From Pardosa pseudoannulata (lineage: Eukaryota; Arthropoda; Arachnida; Araneae; Lycosidae): 64,000 bases of DNA. Shown here in pieces: positions 34,099 through 44,884 of the stretch (positions within the stretch are counted from its first letter, which is position 1; each line of letters starts with the position of its first letter). Location: the NCBI GenBank assembly GCA_032207245.1, contig CM063498.1, forward strand, positions 94,478,801 through 94,542,800, in the 5' to 3' direction. Below the pieces are notes generated by a model, which had not been told where the DNA came from, did not search any database, and saw nothing but the letters and a program-made list of their open reading frames with translations. The translations under genes were made by a program, and so were the position numbers.

Positions 34099-34659
34099 CA
34101 TTGGTTCTCAACGGAGGCAATACCGCCTTCCAGGGGGCGGTGGAACGCTGCTGATGGGCAGTGAACTTGCTCGGCCAATGTAGGCCTGTTCTGACTTTCA
34201 AACTAAATGCAAAAATGTATGTTTGTTTGTTTGTTATGTTAATTGTTTGTTTGTTTGTTATGTTAAAAAATGTATGTTTAAAACATACCAAATAAATTTA
34301 TTACGTTATGTAATTCACTCAATTTTTACCAGTTAAAAAAAAAAAAAATAAAATAAAAAAAAAAGTACACGACAGTACTAGAACAGTAACTCCCCCCTCC
34401 ATGTTCTCATGTGTGAAATTGAGCCGACATTCATAAAAATTTATTTAATTAACATTTGTTTCAGCTTAGCTTGTCTCAGTAACACAAACTGAATGTCTAA
34501 CTCTATTGAATGAAATAGCTTAAACATTTTACCTCTAATCATAATTGAGTACTTCTCCTTCCCAGTATTTTAAATTACTGTATTTTTGGAAAGGAAAGCA
34601 TTGAACACAGTTTGGGCTCCATAGAGGGGAGGCAGCTCAAAAAAGGTTGAGAATCACTG
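34099..34659. mobile_element. Non-autonomous hAT transposon, 561 bp
   Basis: Inverted ends CATTGGTTCTCAACG and CAGTGATTCTCAACC (right end read inward) are variants of the common hAT terminus CAGTGGTTCTCAA. The 8-bp flanks CCTCAAAG (34091-34098) and CCTTAAAG (34660-34667) match at 7 of 8. Both ends continue into GC-richer blocks with GCC...CC repeats. The interior has (TTTG)n runs near 34210-34260 and no coding potential. Confidence 0.88.
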
Positions 34660-34667
34660 CCTTAAAG

Positions 34668-37383
34668 GTACTTCTTTTTTATTTCCCCCATAAATATATA
34701 ATAGTAGCTCAAGGCTATATTTTTGTCTAAAGCCATTAGATGTAATTTCAACGCAAAGCAATTCGCTCAATATATGATTTGATTGATGCAGAGGAAGCCG
34801 GTTGATTTATTATCCAATAATTTTGAAGAAAGAATAGATCCTAATGGTTCTAGCCTTACCTTTAATACATTTCTTCTAGATTATAGAACATTAGACAACG
34901 ACATTATACGAGTAATCGTTGCGGACCGTGATAAAACAGTGGTTTTTATAATTTAAGAAGCGTTTCACGTCGGGAGGTTTTAGGTATCTATTATTGTAAG
35001 ATTCAACAGCGAGATTTCAATTACGAGCAAAGCGAAATACATAAACTATCTCTCAAGATATACTTAGTAAAGGTAATTCCCTGTGTAGGGGAAAAATAAT
35101 TTCCCTTAAAAATCTATTTTCACCGCTTATAGTGAGTATTTTCCTATGTTAAAATACCGGCAGTTTTGAAAACAATTCAATGATGGAATAATTTTGGAGG
35201 AGGGGAATTATTTCTGCAAAGAACGCCGCTTGTGGAGATTTCAATTTATATCCTTATTATTGTTTTTTGTGCCCATCTGATCATTCTTGTACACGCCTAC
35301 GTCATATGTAGGTATAACAATTTGAGGGAATTTTATCATTTGTGGTAATGGGGAAATAAACACAATTGCTATTAAACATAGGGAAATAAAATTCCTTTCG
35401 GCAACATTTGTACCTATATACAGCCCCCCCCCCATCTTCTCCAGTTTTCTCTCTCTCTCTCTCTTTTAACTTTTTAGGAAGTAGTGCAACTTTTTCAAAT
35501 AATACATGCTAAATATTAATGTATTAATGTATTTTATGTATGCATTCAGAATTACACATGCAATTATGTAGTCAGTATTTTTTAAATTTAAAACTTCAAT
35601 TATAGAGGTCGCATATGTGCTTCCGATTTTAGATACGTATAAACATAAACAATCAATGTATAAATCCAAAATTATACATGCAACCATGTAATATATTTAC
35701 AATTTTAAATAAACTATTGAAATCTATTATATATTTTAAAATAATTTTATAGATTTCTTTTAGTTAACCTCCCAAATTATACTGCATTACTGTACATACG
35801 ATATCTCAAGCTCATATATAATCACTATAATTGAAGTTTTAAATTAAAAACACTGCTGCAATCAATAATATGAACAGGGATCTTTACCTCCGTTTGGTAA
35901 GCATTAATCGAGCATTCGTTATGCATGCTTAATATGGTTCACACAACTAAATTAAAATTTTAGGTTCTACTGGATCAAGAAAAATTCTAATTTGCAGAAT
36001 AAAAAAAAAATCCAGATTTTCCTTATTGATATTTTTAAGGAGTTCTGTTGAAATTTCCAACCGCACAGATTAGGAAAAGAACTCTACAGTTTACTTAGAT
36101 AATAACAATGCTGATATTTAGATGAGCAGGACTAGTTATTCATATTGAAAACAAAACCGTAAATTCAATATAGAGTCATATTTAATTTTTTATGTAAAAT
36201 TAATATTTTCACACATAAGGATCTCGAGCATAGACTACCTCAAATATTTTCTATTGTCTTATTGATATCAAAATATCAAAAGTCGAATTTAATACATTGT
36301 AATACACTATTACCTTAGGAAACATTAAAAGTGTTATTTTTAGGTGCATTTTGCACCATATTTGCAAAGTTTTTTTAACAACGCTTCAATTTTACATATT
36401 TTCACTTATATGCTTATATTTACGCCGGTCCCTTGAATGACATATAAACGGTGCTTTATTGTATATTAAAAAACAAAAACTCTTCTAACTCACAATTTTC
36501 TGCAGGAATCTATATTTTAAATACAGAACCAAACACCGGGCTAGTTTATTTCCCCCCATAACCACCTGCCAAATAATTACAGTATTATCCCAGACTATTC
36601 GGTGAATTCTTTTTTAATTACCGCACGAGCGTTCTGCTGAAAGGGAAGTTTTCGGGAAGAGCGTGTCTGGTTACCCTAATTTTAAACGCCCTTTTTCCGA
36701 TATCCCCTCATTTGACGTCAAGGGGAAGAAAGTGAACGTCCACGTCGTTAGGCAGGATGAAAGCCGTTACATCTGCCGTCAAAATTGCCAAGAAAATTCA
36801 TAGGTGCAGCAAAAACATGTTTACCCATTGCGGCACCTTACCACAACAACCATTTTCTACCCCAAAAAACCATTTTTTCTCTCTGCCTGTCCCCGCTAGA
36901 CAGCTGGTTAGAGAGTTTTTTCCACCCTTTTAAAAAAATAAGTAAACAGCTAACTGTAAACAAAGGTATTGGGCTACTTTCGTGACATGGTTAATTCCGT
37001 TGTTTCCTAAAATTGAAGAGTAAGAATTATCAACGGTTTTAACACAGACAAGAATACGATTTTGGGATTAATTCCCAGAAGTCCCATCTTCTGTCATACA
37101 AGATTCATTTTTAATGCAAGATGTGGAAAATAATTTTCTATCTTCTTTTATTCTGTGTTTGCAAACATAGCATGCATGACTCTATATGAACCGCCATATT
37201 GCACTATCTAACAGATAACCCTAAATAATGATAATAGAATATTGTCGTGACAAGGCAAATGCTTTGTTTCATAATGTTGCACGAGGGACTCTTAGTAGAT
37301 TTGAATGAAGGTTAAAAAAAAATCGGAATTTAAATATGTAGATAAGACGTAACTTTCAAATAAAATATTATTTGCATTTTCAC

Positions 37384-37388
<5 letters not shown>
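34668..37388. other. Intergenic; GC-richer block 36580-36960
   Basis: Mostly AT-rich. C10 and (CT)n runs occur near 35424-35464. 36580-36960 is GC-richer and contains a perfect TGACGTCA (36713-36720) and a 66-codon frame with no known similarity. No gene or element is defined. Confidence 0.4.

Positions 37389-37438
<50 letters not shown>
37389..37438. repeat. Poly-A run of 50
   Basis: An uninterrupted A run. I see no retroposed body attached on either side, so it may be a homopolymer expansion or the tail of an unrecognised element. Confidence 0.95.
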
Positions 37439-37442
<4 letters not shown>

Positions 37443-37547
37443 ATTGAAAAGATAACAAGTTCTCATTGGAAAAAAAAAACATTGTAACACTTTATTTCTT
37501 ACAATATAATATACTAAAATCATAATAATGCTTATACTATATCTTTT

Positions 37548-38490
37548 AAACATTGATTATTAAATAGTTAAGTACGATTTCTGTAAATTAAATCATCTCG
37601 TCTTCTGTTCTTTTTTTAGGCACACAAATCCATAACGTTGTAATTGACTTAATGTATGTCATTTATCATCTTTTTCTTTCAATAGAAAACATAGAGTGAT
37701 TAGTCGGTCCTTGATCGTAGTGCTTCTTACAGATGTCTTAATTTGCTTTAGAGTTCAGATTTTCGTATACCTTAGAACGTTGATTATTAAATAGTTAAGT
37801 ACGATTTCTGTAAATTAAATCATCTCGTCTTCTGTTCTTTTTTTTTCTTTTCTTTTTTTAGGCACACAAATCCATAACGTTGTAATTGACTTAATGTATG
37901 TCATTTATCATCTTTTTCTTTCAATAGAAAACATAGAGTGATTAGTCGGTCCTTGATCGTAGTGCTTCTTACAAATGTCTTAATTCGTTTAAATTTGAGA
38001 ATTTCGTATATCTTCGAACGTTGGTTATTGAATAGTTAAATACGATTTCTATAAATTAAATCCTCTCGTCGATCTTCTTTTTTTTTTCTCTTCTTTTTTT
38101 AGGTACACAAATCGATAACGTTGTCATTGACTTTATGTATGTCATTTATCATTTTTTTTCTTTCAGTAGAAAACATAGCTAGACTGATTAGTCGGTCCTT
38201 GATCGTAGTGCTTCTTACAAATGTCTTAACTAGTCTTAGAGTTGAGACTTTCGTATATCTTAACGTTGATTATAAAATAGTTAAGTACGATTTCTGTAAA
38301 TTAAATCCTCTCCTCTTCTGTTCTGTTTTCTTATCTGTTTATATGCACTCAAATTGGTAACATTTTAATTGACTTTAGGTATGTCATTTATCATGTTTTT
38401 TTTTCAATTGAGAACGTGGATTAAACAATAATCCTGCTAATAATGCTTCTTAAAAATATCTCAACTTCTTTTAGAGTTGGGAAGCAATCT
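37548..38490 (+). repeat. Tandem array, four units of about 228-243 bp
   Basis: Units begin near 37550, 37780, 38021 and 38264 with TTGATTATTAAATAGTTAAG. They share a CTTCTGTTC plus T-run plus AGGCACACAAATCC block and GATTAGTCGGTCCTTGATCG. Units 1 and 2 are almost identical; unit 4 is the most diverged and fades out near 38490. The T-run followed by AGG looks like a splice acceptor, but no exon follows. Confidence 0.92.
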
Positions 38491-38930
38491 ATCAGCTTCA
38501 GAAATGTTCATTTGAATAGCAGCAGAAATTAGCAACGCCGTAGATCTCCGAAAGTATAGTCTGATAAAGTTCTACAGTAAAACCAATGAAACTAGTCATA
38601 TTTCTGAAATCATTTGAGTTTTTCTTTCCACAGACTATGCACCTCTCTGGACCTCTCTGGAAGGATTGGCAACAGTACTTCCTGGGCCTAGCCCTCTAGT
38701 ACTGGTTTTGCTAGTATTGGCAGTGCATAGACCTATGAGTAATTAGTTGGCAATAATATTAAAACTGAAATCTAAGCTTGGGGAGGGAACGCGTGAGAAA
38801 ATGCTTGAGTTTAGACTATGAATTATTAGAAAAAGTACATACAATTAGGTGACAAGGAATAAGCGAAGCATCATGGTTCTCTAAAAAGAGACCAGTACTA
38901 CTAATATTTAACACATTTTTATTTATTTTT
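38491..38930. other. Unassigned
   Basis: Contains a short direct repeat GGACCTCTCTGGA near 38650. No gene is seen. Confidence 0.4.
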
Positions 38931-38934
38931 ATTT

Positions 38935-39080
<146 letters not shown>

Positions 39081-39704
39081 TTTTTTTTTCTCCGGGAAAT
39101 TACAGCACAAGCAAAAAGGATTGCAAGTTAGAAAACGGCAGAACGAAAAGTTAAGGATCCAAAATTGGTTTTAAGAACCAATAGAATTTGTTGGGAAGAA
39201 CGTCCACTGGCAGTCTTAGGATTTGCACCCTCCAAAGTTGGAGCCCTGAGAAACGCTGCTGCAGCCTGAGCTTGCAGAGTGAAGATTGGGAGGGGGAGAA
39301 AAATTCTATCAAGGGGGGAGGATTGAGACCTAGGGTCTAGGAGCCAATCCAAGACAGACTATGCAGGATATTTGGATTGCTTTAATTCCGCAGCACTGAT
39401 TATATTATGTGGTATCTTAACTGTTGCATTAATTTGAAAAAACCTATATCGAAAAATGACACCTATAAAAATCTGCGCAATGATATAAGGAATGCCACTC
39501 CCTCCCGCTCTAGTATACTTCTATCCCGATAAAATTGGATTCCAAGGATGTTTCTTAGATAGTAGTGTGATCGGGGAAAACGAGCTACGTATTTAAAAAA
39601 GGACCTGGAAATTGAGAAAAAAAAATCTGAAAGTGTATTTAATTTTGTTTAATTAGTCAATATTTATTTTATCGGTATTTGTTAATATTTATTTAGTGGT
39701 TAGG
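39081..39704. other. Unassigned, GC-richer
   Basis: 39128-39352 supports a 74-codon minus-strand frame of no known similarity. No splice or promoter context is convincing. Confidence 0.35.
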
Positions 39705-39805
39705 TACCGACCATATCGGATTCCTCTATTTCCATGTTAGCCCTAGGAGAAAATTGTATTTCTTCAGGTCGGTTTGTTTTTAAAGATATCTTTAAACACA
39801 TTTTG
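39705..39805 (+). mobile_element. Long-TIR MITE relic, one end
   Basis: GTACCGACCATATCGGATTCC, CCATGTTAGCCCTAGGAGAAAA, TTCAGGTCGGTTTG and TTTAAAGATATCTTTAAAC follow the order of the left end of copies A and B. No matching right end was found. Confidence 0.5.
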
Positions 39806-41739
39806 TCACGTAATAAAGCAAAAATTTCACTAAGCTTATGTGTGATTAAATATTTAAAAAGAGTGATATACATTTAATACATTTGAGATACATTTAATGA
39901 ATAATCAATAATAATTAATGGATAATGAATATTTTGAGATACATTTAATGAATAACATTTTACCACCTTAAATTGAAAAAAAATTACGTATAACCGTGGA
40001 GAATTTTTCTCTCTATTTAAAGTATTAGCTAAAAATAGCGTCTAATATTTTCAACCAAAATATGTTGATCTAAATGTTTCTTGTGCCCTTAAGAGTAGGC
40101 ACCGTAAACAAGGAATCCATTTGATCATAAATTAATGCACAGAAACTAAAATTCAGTAAGTAAATTAAACCTTAAAAATCATAAGCGTTATATAAATAAG
40201 TTATATAATTTTCAAAATTTACTATTATTTAAGTGAAAGTGTTAAAATCGCTAAAAATACCTTTAAGTTGTCACTTTATTTACGCAAATTTTTTATAAGA
40301 ATTCGTAATTTTCTTCGCGTCTTTTTCAGCACATTTATCTATATTTAAACCATATATAGAGCTTTAGATTTTCTTAGCACATACATAAAACTAAGCAAAT
40401 ACTTAATTTTAGCAAGTTCATAAATGCCCGGAGACAAATTTTCAAGAGCAATTGAATATTGTATTCTACTTGTACTAAAAATAACACTGCTTTGAATATT
40501 TACTGTCACGTAAATGCATCAGCGAATATTCAAAAAATCATGTGATCAACATGCAGTTGGATCTCGTGACTCTGAATATTCCATACTAGAGTAAAATGAC
40601 AAAATAGGATATTTTTAGAATATTATATAACAAGGGTTGATTTCATATTCAAGGATGACCTGGCTTAATTCAGTATTTGGTAATCTACAAGTGTTTTTGG
40701 TGAGGTTTTCAGCAGCTTTGCGTACTGTTGTACTGGTTTCTTCGACTCGACTTCTCAATGCCGTTTCTGTTTGATTTGACACTGAAAGACCTTCCCTAAA
40801 CAGCGGAATTTTCCTTTTCATTTATTTACTTCTTTTACGGGTGACTGAAGGGGCTCCCTTGAGCACCTGCCAACGGGACCCTTTTTCCTTTTAGGGGTGC
40901 TTCAAAGGGTCAAGGTCTTGACGGTACCAGCTTGCCGCTAAGGGGTAGATATCTCCCCTTCCTCGGTAATTTTTAAACCATTATAACAGATGCTGTTGCT
41001 CCAAGAAACGCCCACAGATTTACCAAAAGAAATGGGTGCTTCAAGAAATGATTTTTTAAAAGTCCACCCCTGCGACGATACTTATAGGTGGCGCTGAGAC
41101 CTCTCAAAAGAAGGTGGGGTAAAGTATCGTCAACGTGGAACACTGAATGAAGTATACTTTTAGCCCCATTCTATACTTTGTTTCTAGGTGTACCCGTAAA
41201 CCGTGAACCCTGTGTGTAACCAGGGGCAAATTTTGGCCACCCTGTGTACGGTAGCATATTATATAAGGGCGGCATTTCGGTTCGAATTTGTAGAATACTC
41301 TTTTTAAGGGAAAAAATTTATAAAAATACTTTACAATGGATAATTCTCAATGGCTTGGAAGTCTGGAACATATTTCATTACATTTTTATATTCTTTGCAT
41401 ATTCGAGTATGATTTGTTCTCCTCTTTAATATAATAAAATCATTACCTTCATTTCTTAAAATGGAGAGATTTAGCTAAATGGAAAAAGAAATATGATCCA
41501 ACATTGTTCGTAAGTGAAGGATTTGGAGATAAAACTTATTATTTTTACTATTTTCATATGTTTACAAATATAATGTCTGCCTCATGACCCGAAAGATGTT
41601 TATTAAGCTAAGTTTTCCACTAAAAAATGGTCCAACTCAAACAAATCTCTAAAAAATCTTTATTATACTCGCCTGGCAATTTTGCTTTACTTCCGATTAT
41701 TTCAGATGTACATATATACATGTGTGTGTGGTGTATACA
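39806..41739. other. Intergenic; GC-richer block 40820-41240
   Basis: A 68-codon minus-strand frame (40615-40821) has a plausible amino-acid mix but no recognised motif. 40820-41240 is GC-richer, with a near-palindromic ACGATACTTATAG / AAAGTATCGTC pair near 41076 and 41123. No gene is assigned. Confidence 0.35.
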
Positions 41740-42510
41740 GATGTATGTGATTCAGATGTTTTACATGAGAGTTAATAGTTTAGTTTACAAACTTTGTACA
41801 GAATCACTGGACATTTAAATATAAATATATACTTAGAAATAAAATAAAATCTTGAATAGGGTTCTAGATGTATGTGATTCAGATGTTTTACATGAGAGTT
41901 AATAGTTTAGTTTACAAACTTTGTACAGAATCACTGGACATTTAAATATAAATATATACTGAGAAATAAAATAAAATCTTGAATAGGGTTCTCGAATAGG
42001 GTACTAGATGTATGTGATTCAGATGTTTTACATGAGAGTTAATAGTTTAGTTTACAAACTTTGTACAGAATCACTGGACATTTAAATATAAATATATACT
42101 TAGAAATAAAATAAAATCTTGAATAGGGTTCTAGATGTATGTGATTCAGATGTTTTACATGAGAGTTAATAGTTTAGTGTACAAACTTTGTACAGAATCA
42201 CTGGACATTTAAATATAAATATATACTTAGAAATAAAATAAAATCTTGAATAGGGTTCTAGATGTATGTGATTCAGATGTTTTACATGAGAGTTAATAGT
42301 TTAGTTTACAAACTTTGTACAGAATCACTGGACATTTAAATATAAATATATACTTAGAAATAAAATAAAATCTTGAATAGGGTTCTAGATGTATGTGATT
42401 CAGAGATTTTACATGAGAGTTAATAGTTTAGTTTACAAACTTTGTACAGAATCACTGGACATTTAAATATAAATATATACTTAGAAATAAAATAAAATCT
42501 TGAACAGGCC
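41740..42510 (+). repeat. Tandem array, six near-identical units of 127 bp
   Basis: Units start at GATGTATGTGATTCAGATG near 41740, 41867, 42007, 42134, 42261 and 42388. They differ at only a few positions, so the array is young or homogenised. The gap between units 2 and 3 is 13 bp longer because GAATAGGGTNCT is repeated there. Each unit carries stop codons in the frame of the 63-codon frame that enters unit 1. Confidence 0.95.
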
Positions 42511-43490
42511 TCTCTTCCGTTGAAGAGAAAAATTGCGTCTATCTGCAAACCACAAAACAAGAACAAAATGGTCTACAACACAGAATAAAGTAACTGGCAA
42601 TTATGGGTAATTTTTTTTTAATTTTAATTTGATCATATTGACTAAATCCACCTGACGTAACATTTGAAAAGGAAGTATGCAGCAAATGTATATTAGATAT
42701 TAGAGAGCATTAAAGCAGTCGTGCAAATACTCGAATTTGACGCTGCATTTGCTTTGGAAGAAAAAAATCGACGACTGACGTTTAGGTTTATGGGTGGTTG
42801 ATGTTTAATCTCTGTGGTTTCCCGTCTCTGTCGGAAAGATGGATGAATGTCACTGATGATTAATACTCCATTATCTGAATTGATCGGGTACGCAGATTAT
42901 TGTCATTTCAACGAAACAAACCACGGACATTCTTTTATGCTTACTTTTCGTTCCTCTCCCTAAAAGTATAGAAATATTCATGGGATTTCTTTCTATCTAC
43001 TAATGTAAAGAGTTTACGCTTGATTACCAGTTATTATCATTAACTGGTTTCATTTCAGATACTTTATTCGTTTTTTCATGTGACAAATTTGCTACATTCG
43101 TTCCTATGGAAACTGGTTAATTAAACTGTAGCTCACATTCGAATGGTAACATAAGTCACTTTATAATTCCCAAATTAACGTAAAATTCTATCTTCTTTTT
43201 CATTCTGTCTTTTTTTAACTTCGAATTCCAATAAGTGGGATCTTATACAATATTCTATGCCATTTATTTTGTATAAGTCATTCCATTTTTTCTTTGTTAT
43301 TTTTCTGAAATAGCATAAATTGTTTAGTTTTGTGTCACCATACGATTTTTCAACATCGGTTTTTTAATACGTAACAAATGTGGTTTTTAGATTTTTTAAG
43401 TGTCAAATTTCCACACTCAGACCATCGCAAGACAAAAATTATAGGTATAGGATATTAAATTCACACAGTGTGTTTAATAAATGTAGTGTG
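42511..43490. other. Unassigned intergenic sequence
   Basis: 42700-42960 is slightly GC-richer. No gene, terminal repeat or RNA gene is recognised. Confidence 0.4.
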
Positions 43491-43494
43491 GAGC

Positions 43495-43654
43495 GAAGGT
43501 GCCGTGGTACAATAAACGTCCTAGACAGTTAGAACTAGGAGGCTTTGGCAAAGCCTCCTAGTGAACCTCTTAATTCTAACTGTCTAGGAGGCTTTGACAC
43601 TGGGTTAACACAAGAGAATGGTGCCGCGGCAAAAAAAAAGTTTGAGAACCACTG
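43495..43654 (-). mobile_element. hAT terminus, single end
   Basis: Read on the minus strand from 43654 the sequence CAGTGGTTCTCAAACTTTTT followed by GCCGCGGCACC is a very typical hAT end. A second, direct GGTGCCGTGG occurs at 43498-43507. No opposite terminus was found upstream, so the copy is truncated or rearranged. The double palindrome at 43520-43588 lies inside it. Confidence 0.65.
43520..43588. repeat. Nested double palindrome
   Basis: The outer arms CCTAGACAGTTAGA (43520-43533) and TCTAACTGTCTAGG (43575-43588) are perfectly complementary. Inside them, ACTAGGAGGCTTTG (43534-43547) and CAAAGCCTCCTAGT (43549-43562) form a perfect 14-bp stem with a 1-base loop. CTAGGAGGCTTTG recurs a third time at 43584-43596. 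The structure could be a cruciform; its origin is unclear. Confidence 0.9.
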
Positions 43655-43914
43655 ATCTAAGTTAATAAAGAAAATTCAGTTTTCATACTTGACTGCCATT
43701 TCAACGCTGTAATGAATAGAAAATACTTCAGAAGAGACAAAATTTCAAAGAAATAAAACAATTTTACTTCATTTTATTTTTACTATTATCCATAAATGTA
43801 TAGGTTAAATGCTCTTATCGAAATGCGCAATTTTTTTCTTAAATAATTATTCACTACCAAATTATTATTTTTATTTATACTCTATTATAATTCCCTAATC
43901 ACTATAATTCTATA

Positions 43915-44853
43915 AAAGTATCAAATATACTTCCCTTTGCTGTTTTGATCAGACACATTTTCAAAGCAACAAATTAATTTCCTGCGATAGCTTTCAACAT
44001 CTTTTTTTTAATAACTTCTGTGAAAACAAACAAGGAAATAAAAAGAAATGTTTGAGGCAGTACTCATTACAAAATAAGAAAATCCTTTATATCTAATTCG
44101 CGAGAGCTTTGCAAGATGAAATTGGTTTAATTAATATTCATTTAAAAGGAATTCTCTATTATTCTAAGATGAGTAAAGCTTCCGTCGCCATCCACAAAGA
44201 TAAAATTATTAATAAAATATACATTATGATAAAATATGCATTAGTAGTGAGTTACATTTCAATTATTGACATGATTTATATTTAACTGCACTTAAATCCA
44301 ATTTTCCTTTCGCCTTTTTGTCCGAATATATTTTAAATGCAGCAAATTACGTACTTATCGTAACTTTCAACAAATTATTGCTTTTCCACCCCTCCTTCTG
44401 AAAATAAAAGAGAAAGAAACAGAGAAGAGAAATTTTCGAGTCAGAACTCATTAAAAAGAAGTAAATAAAAATAAAATAAAATAAATGAAAATCCTTCAAA
44501 TCCAAACATGCAAGAGTGTTGCGAGAGGAAATTGGTTTAATACTCAATTATCTACTAATGTAACATGAGTATATCACCCGTGGTTATCTACGAGTTTAAA
44601 ACAATTAATAAATTGTGCTGAAATATACTTTAATAGTGAGATCTATTTCAATTATTAATGTAATATATCTTTAACTGCACTTGAATACAATTTTTCTTTT
44701 TCCTTTTTTGTCCAAACATTTTAAATACAGCAAATTACGTTTCTATGGTAACTTTTCAGCAAATTATTGCTTTCTACCCCTCCTTCTGAAAATAAAAGGA
44801 AGAGAAAGAGAGAAGAGAAAAAAGAAGAGAAATTTTCGAAGCAAAACTCAAAA

Positions 44854-44884
<31 letters not shown>

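Noticed and set aside
37548..38360. Repeated splice acceptor sites (T-run followed by AGG)
   Set aside because: No open exon follows in any unit, and the motif repeats only because the unit does.
40086..40115. Right end of the long-TIR MITE relic at 39705
   Set aside because: The similar block TAGGCACCG...GGAATCC is in direct and not inverted orientation, and the match is weak.
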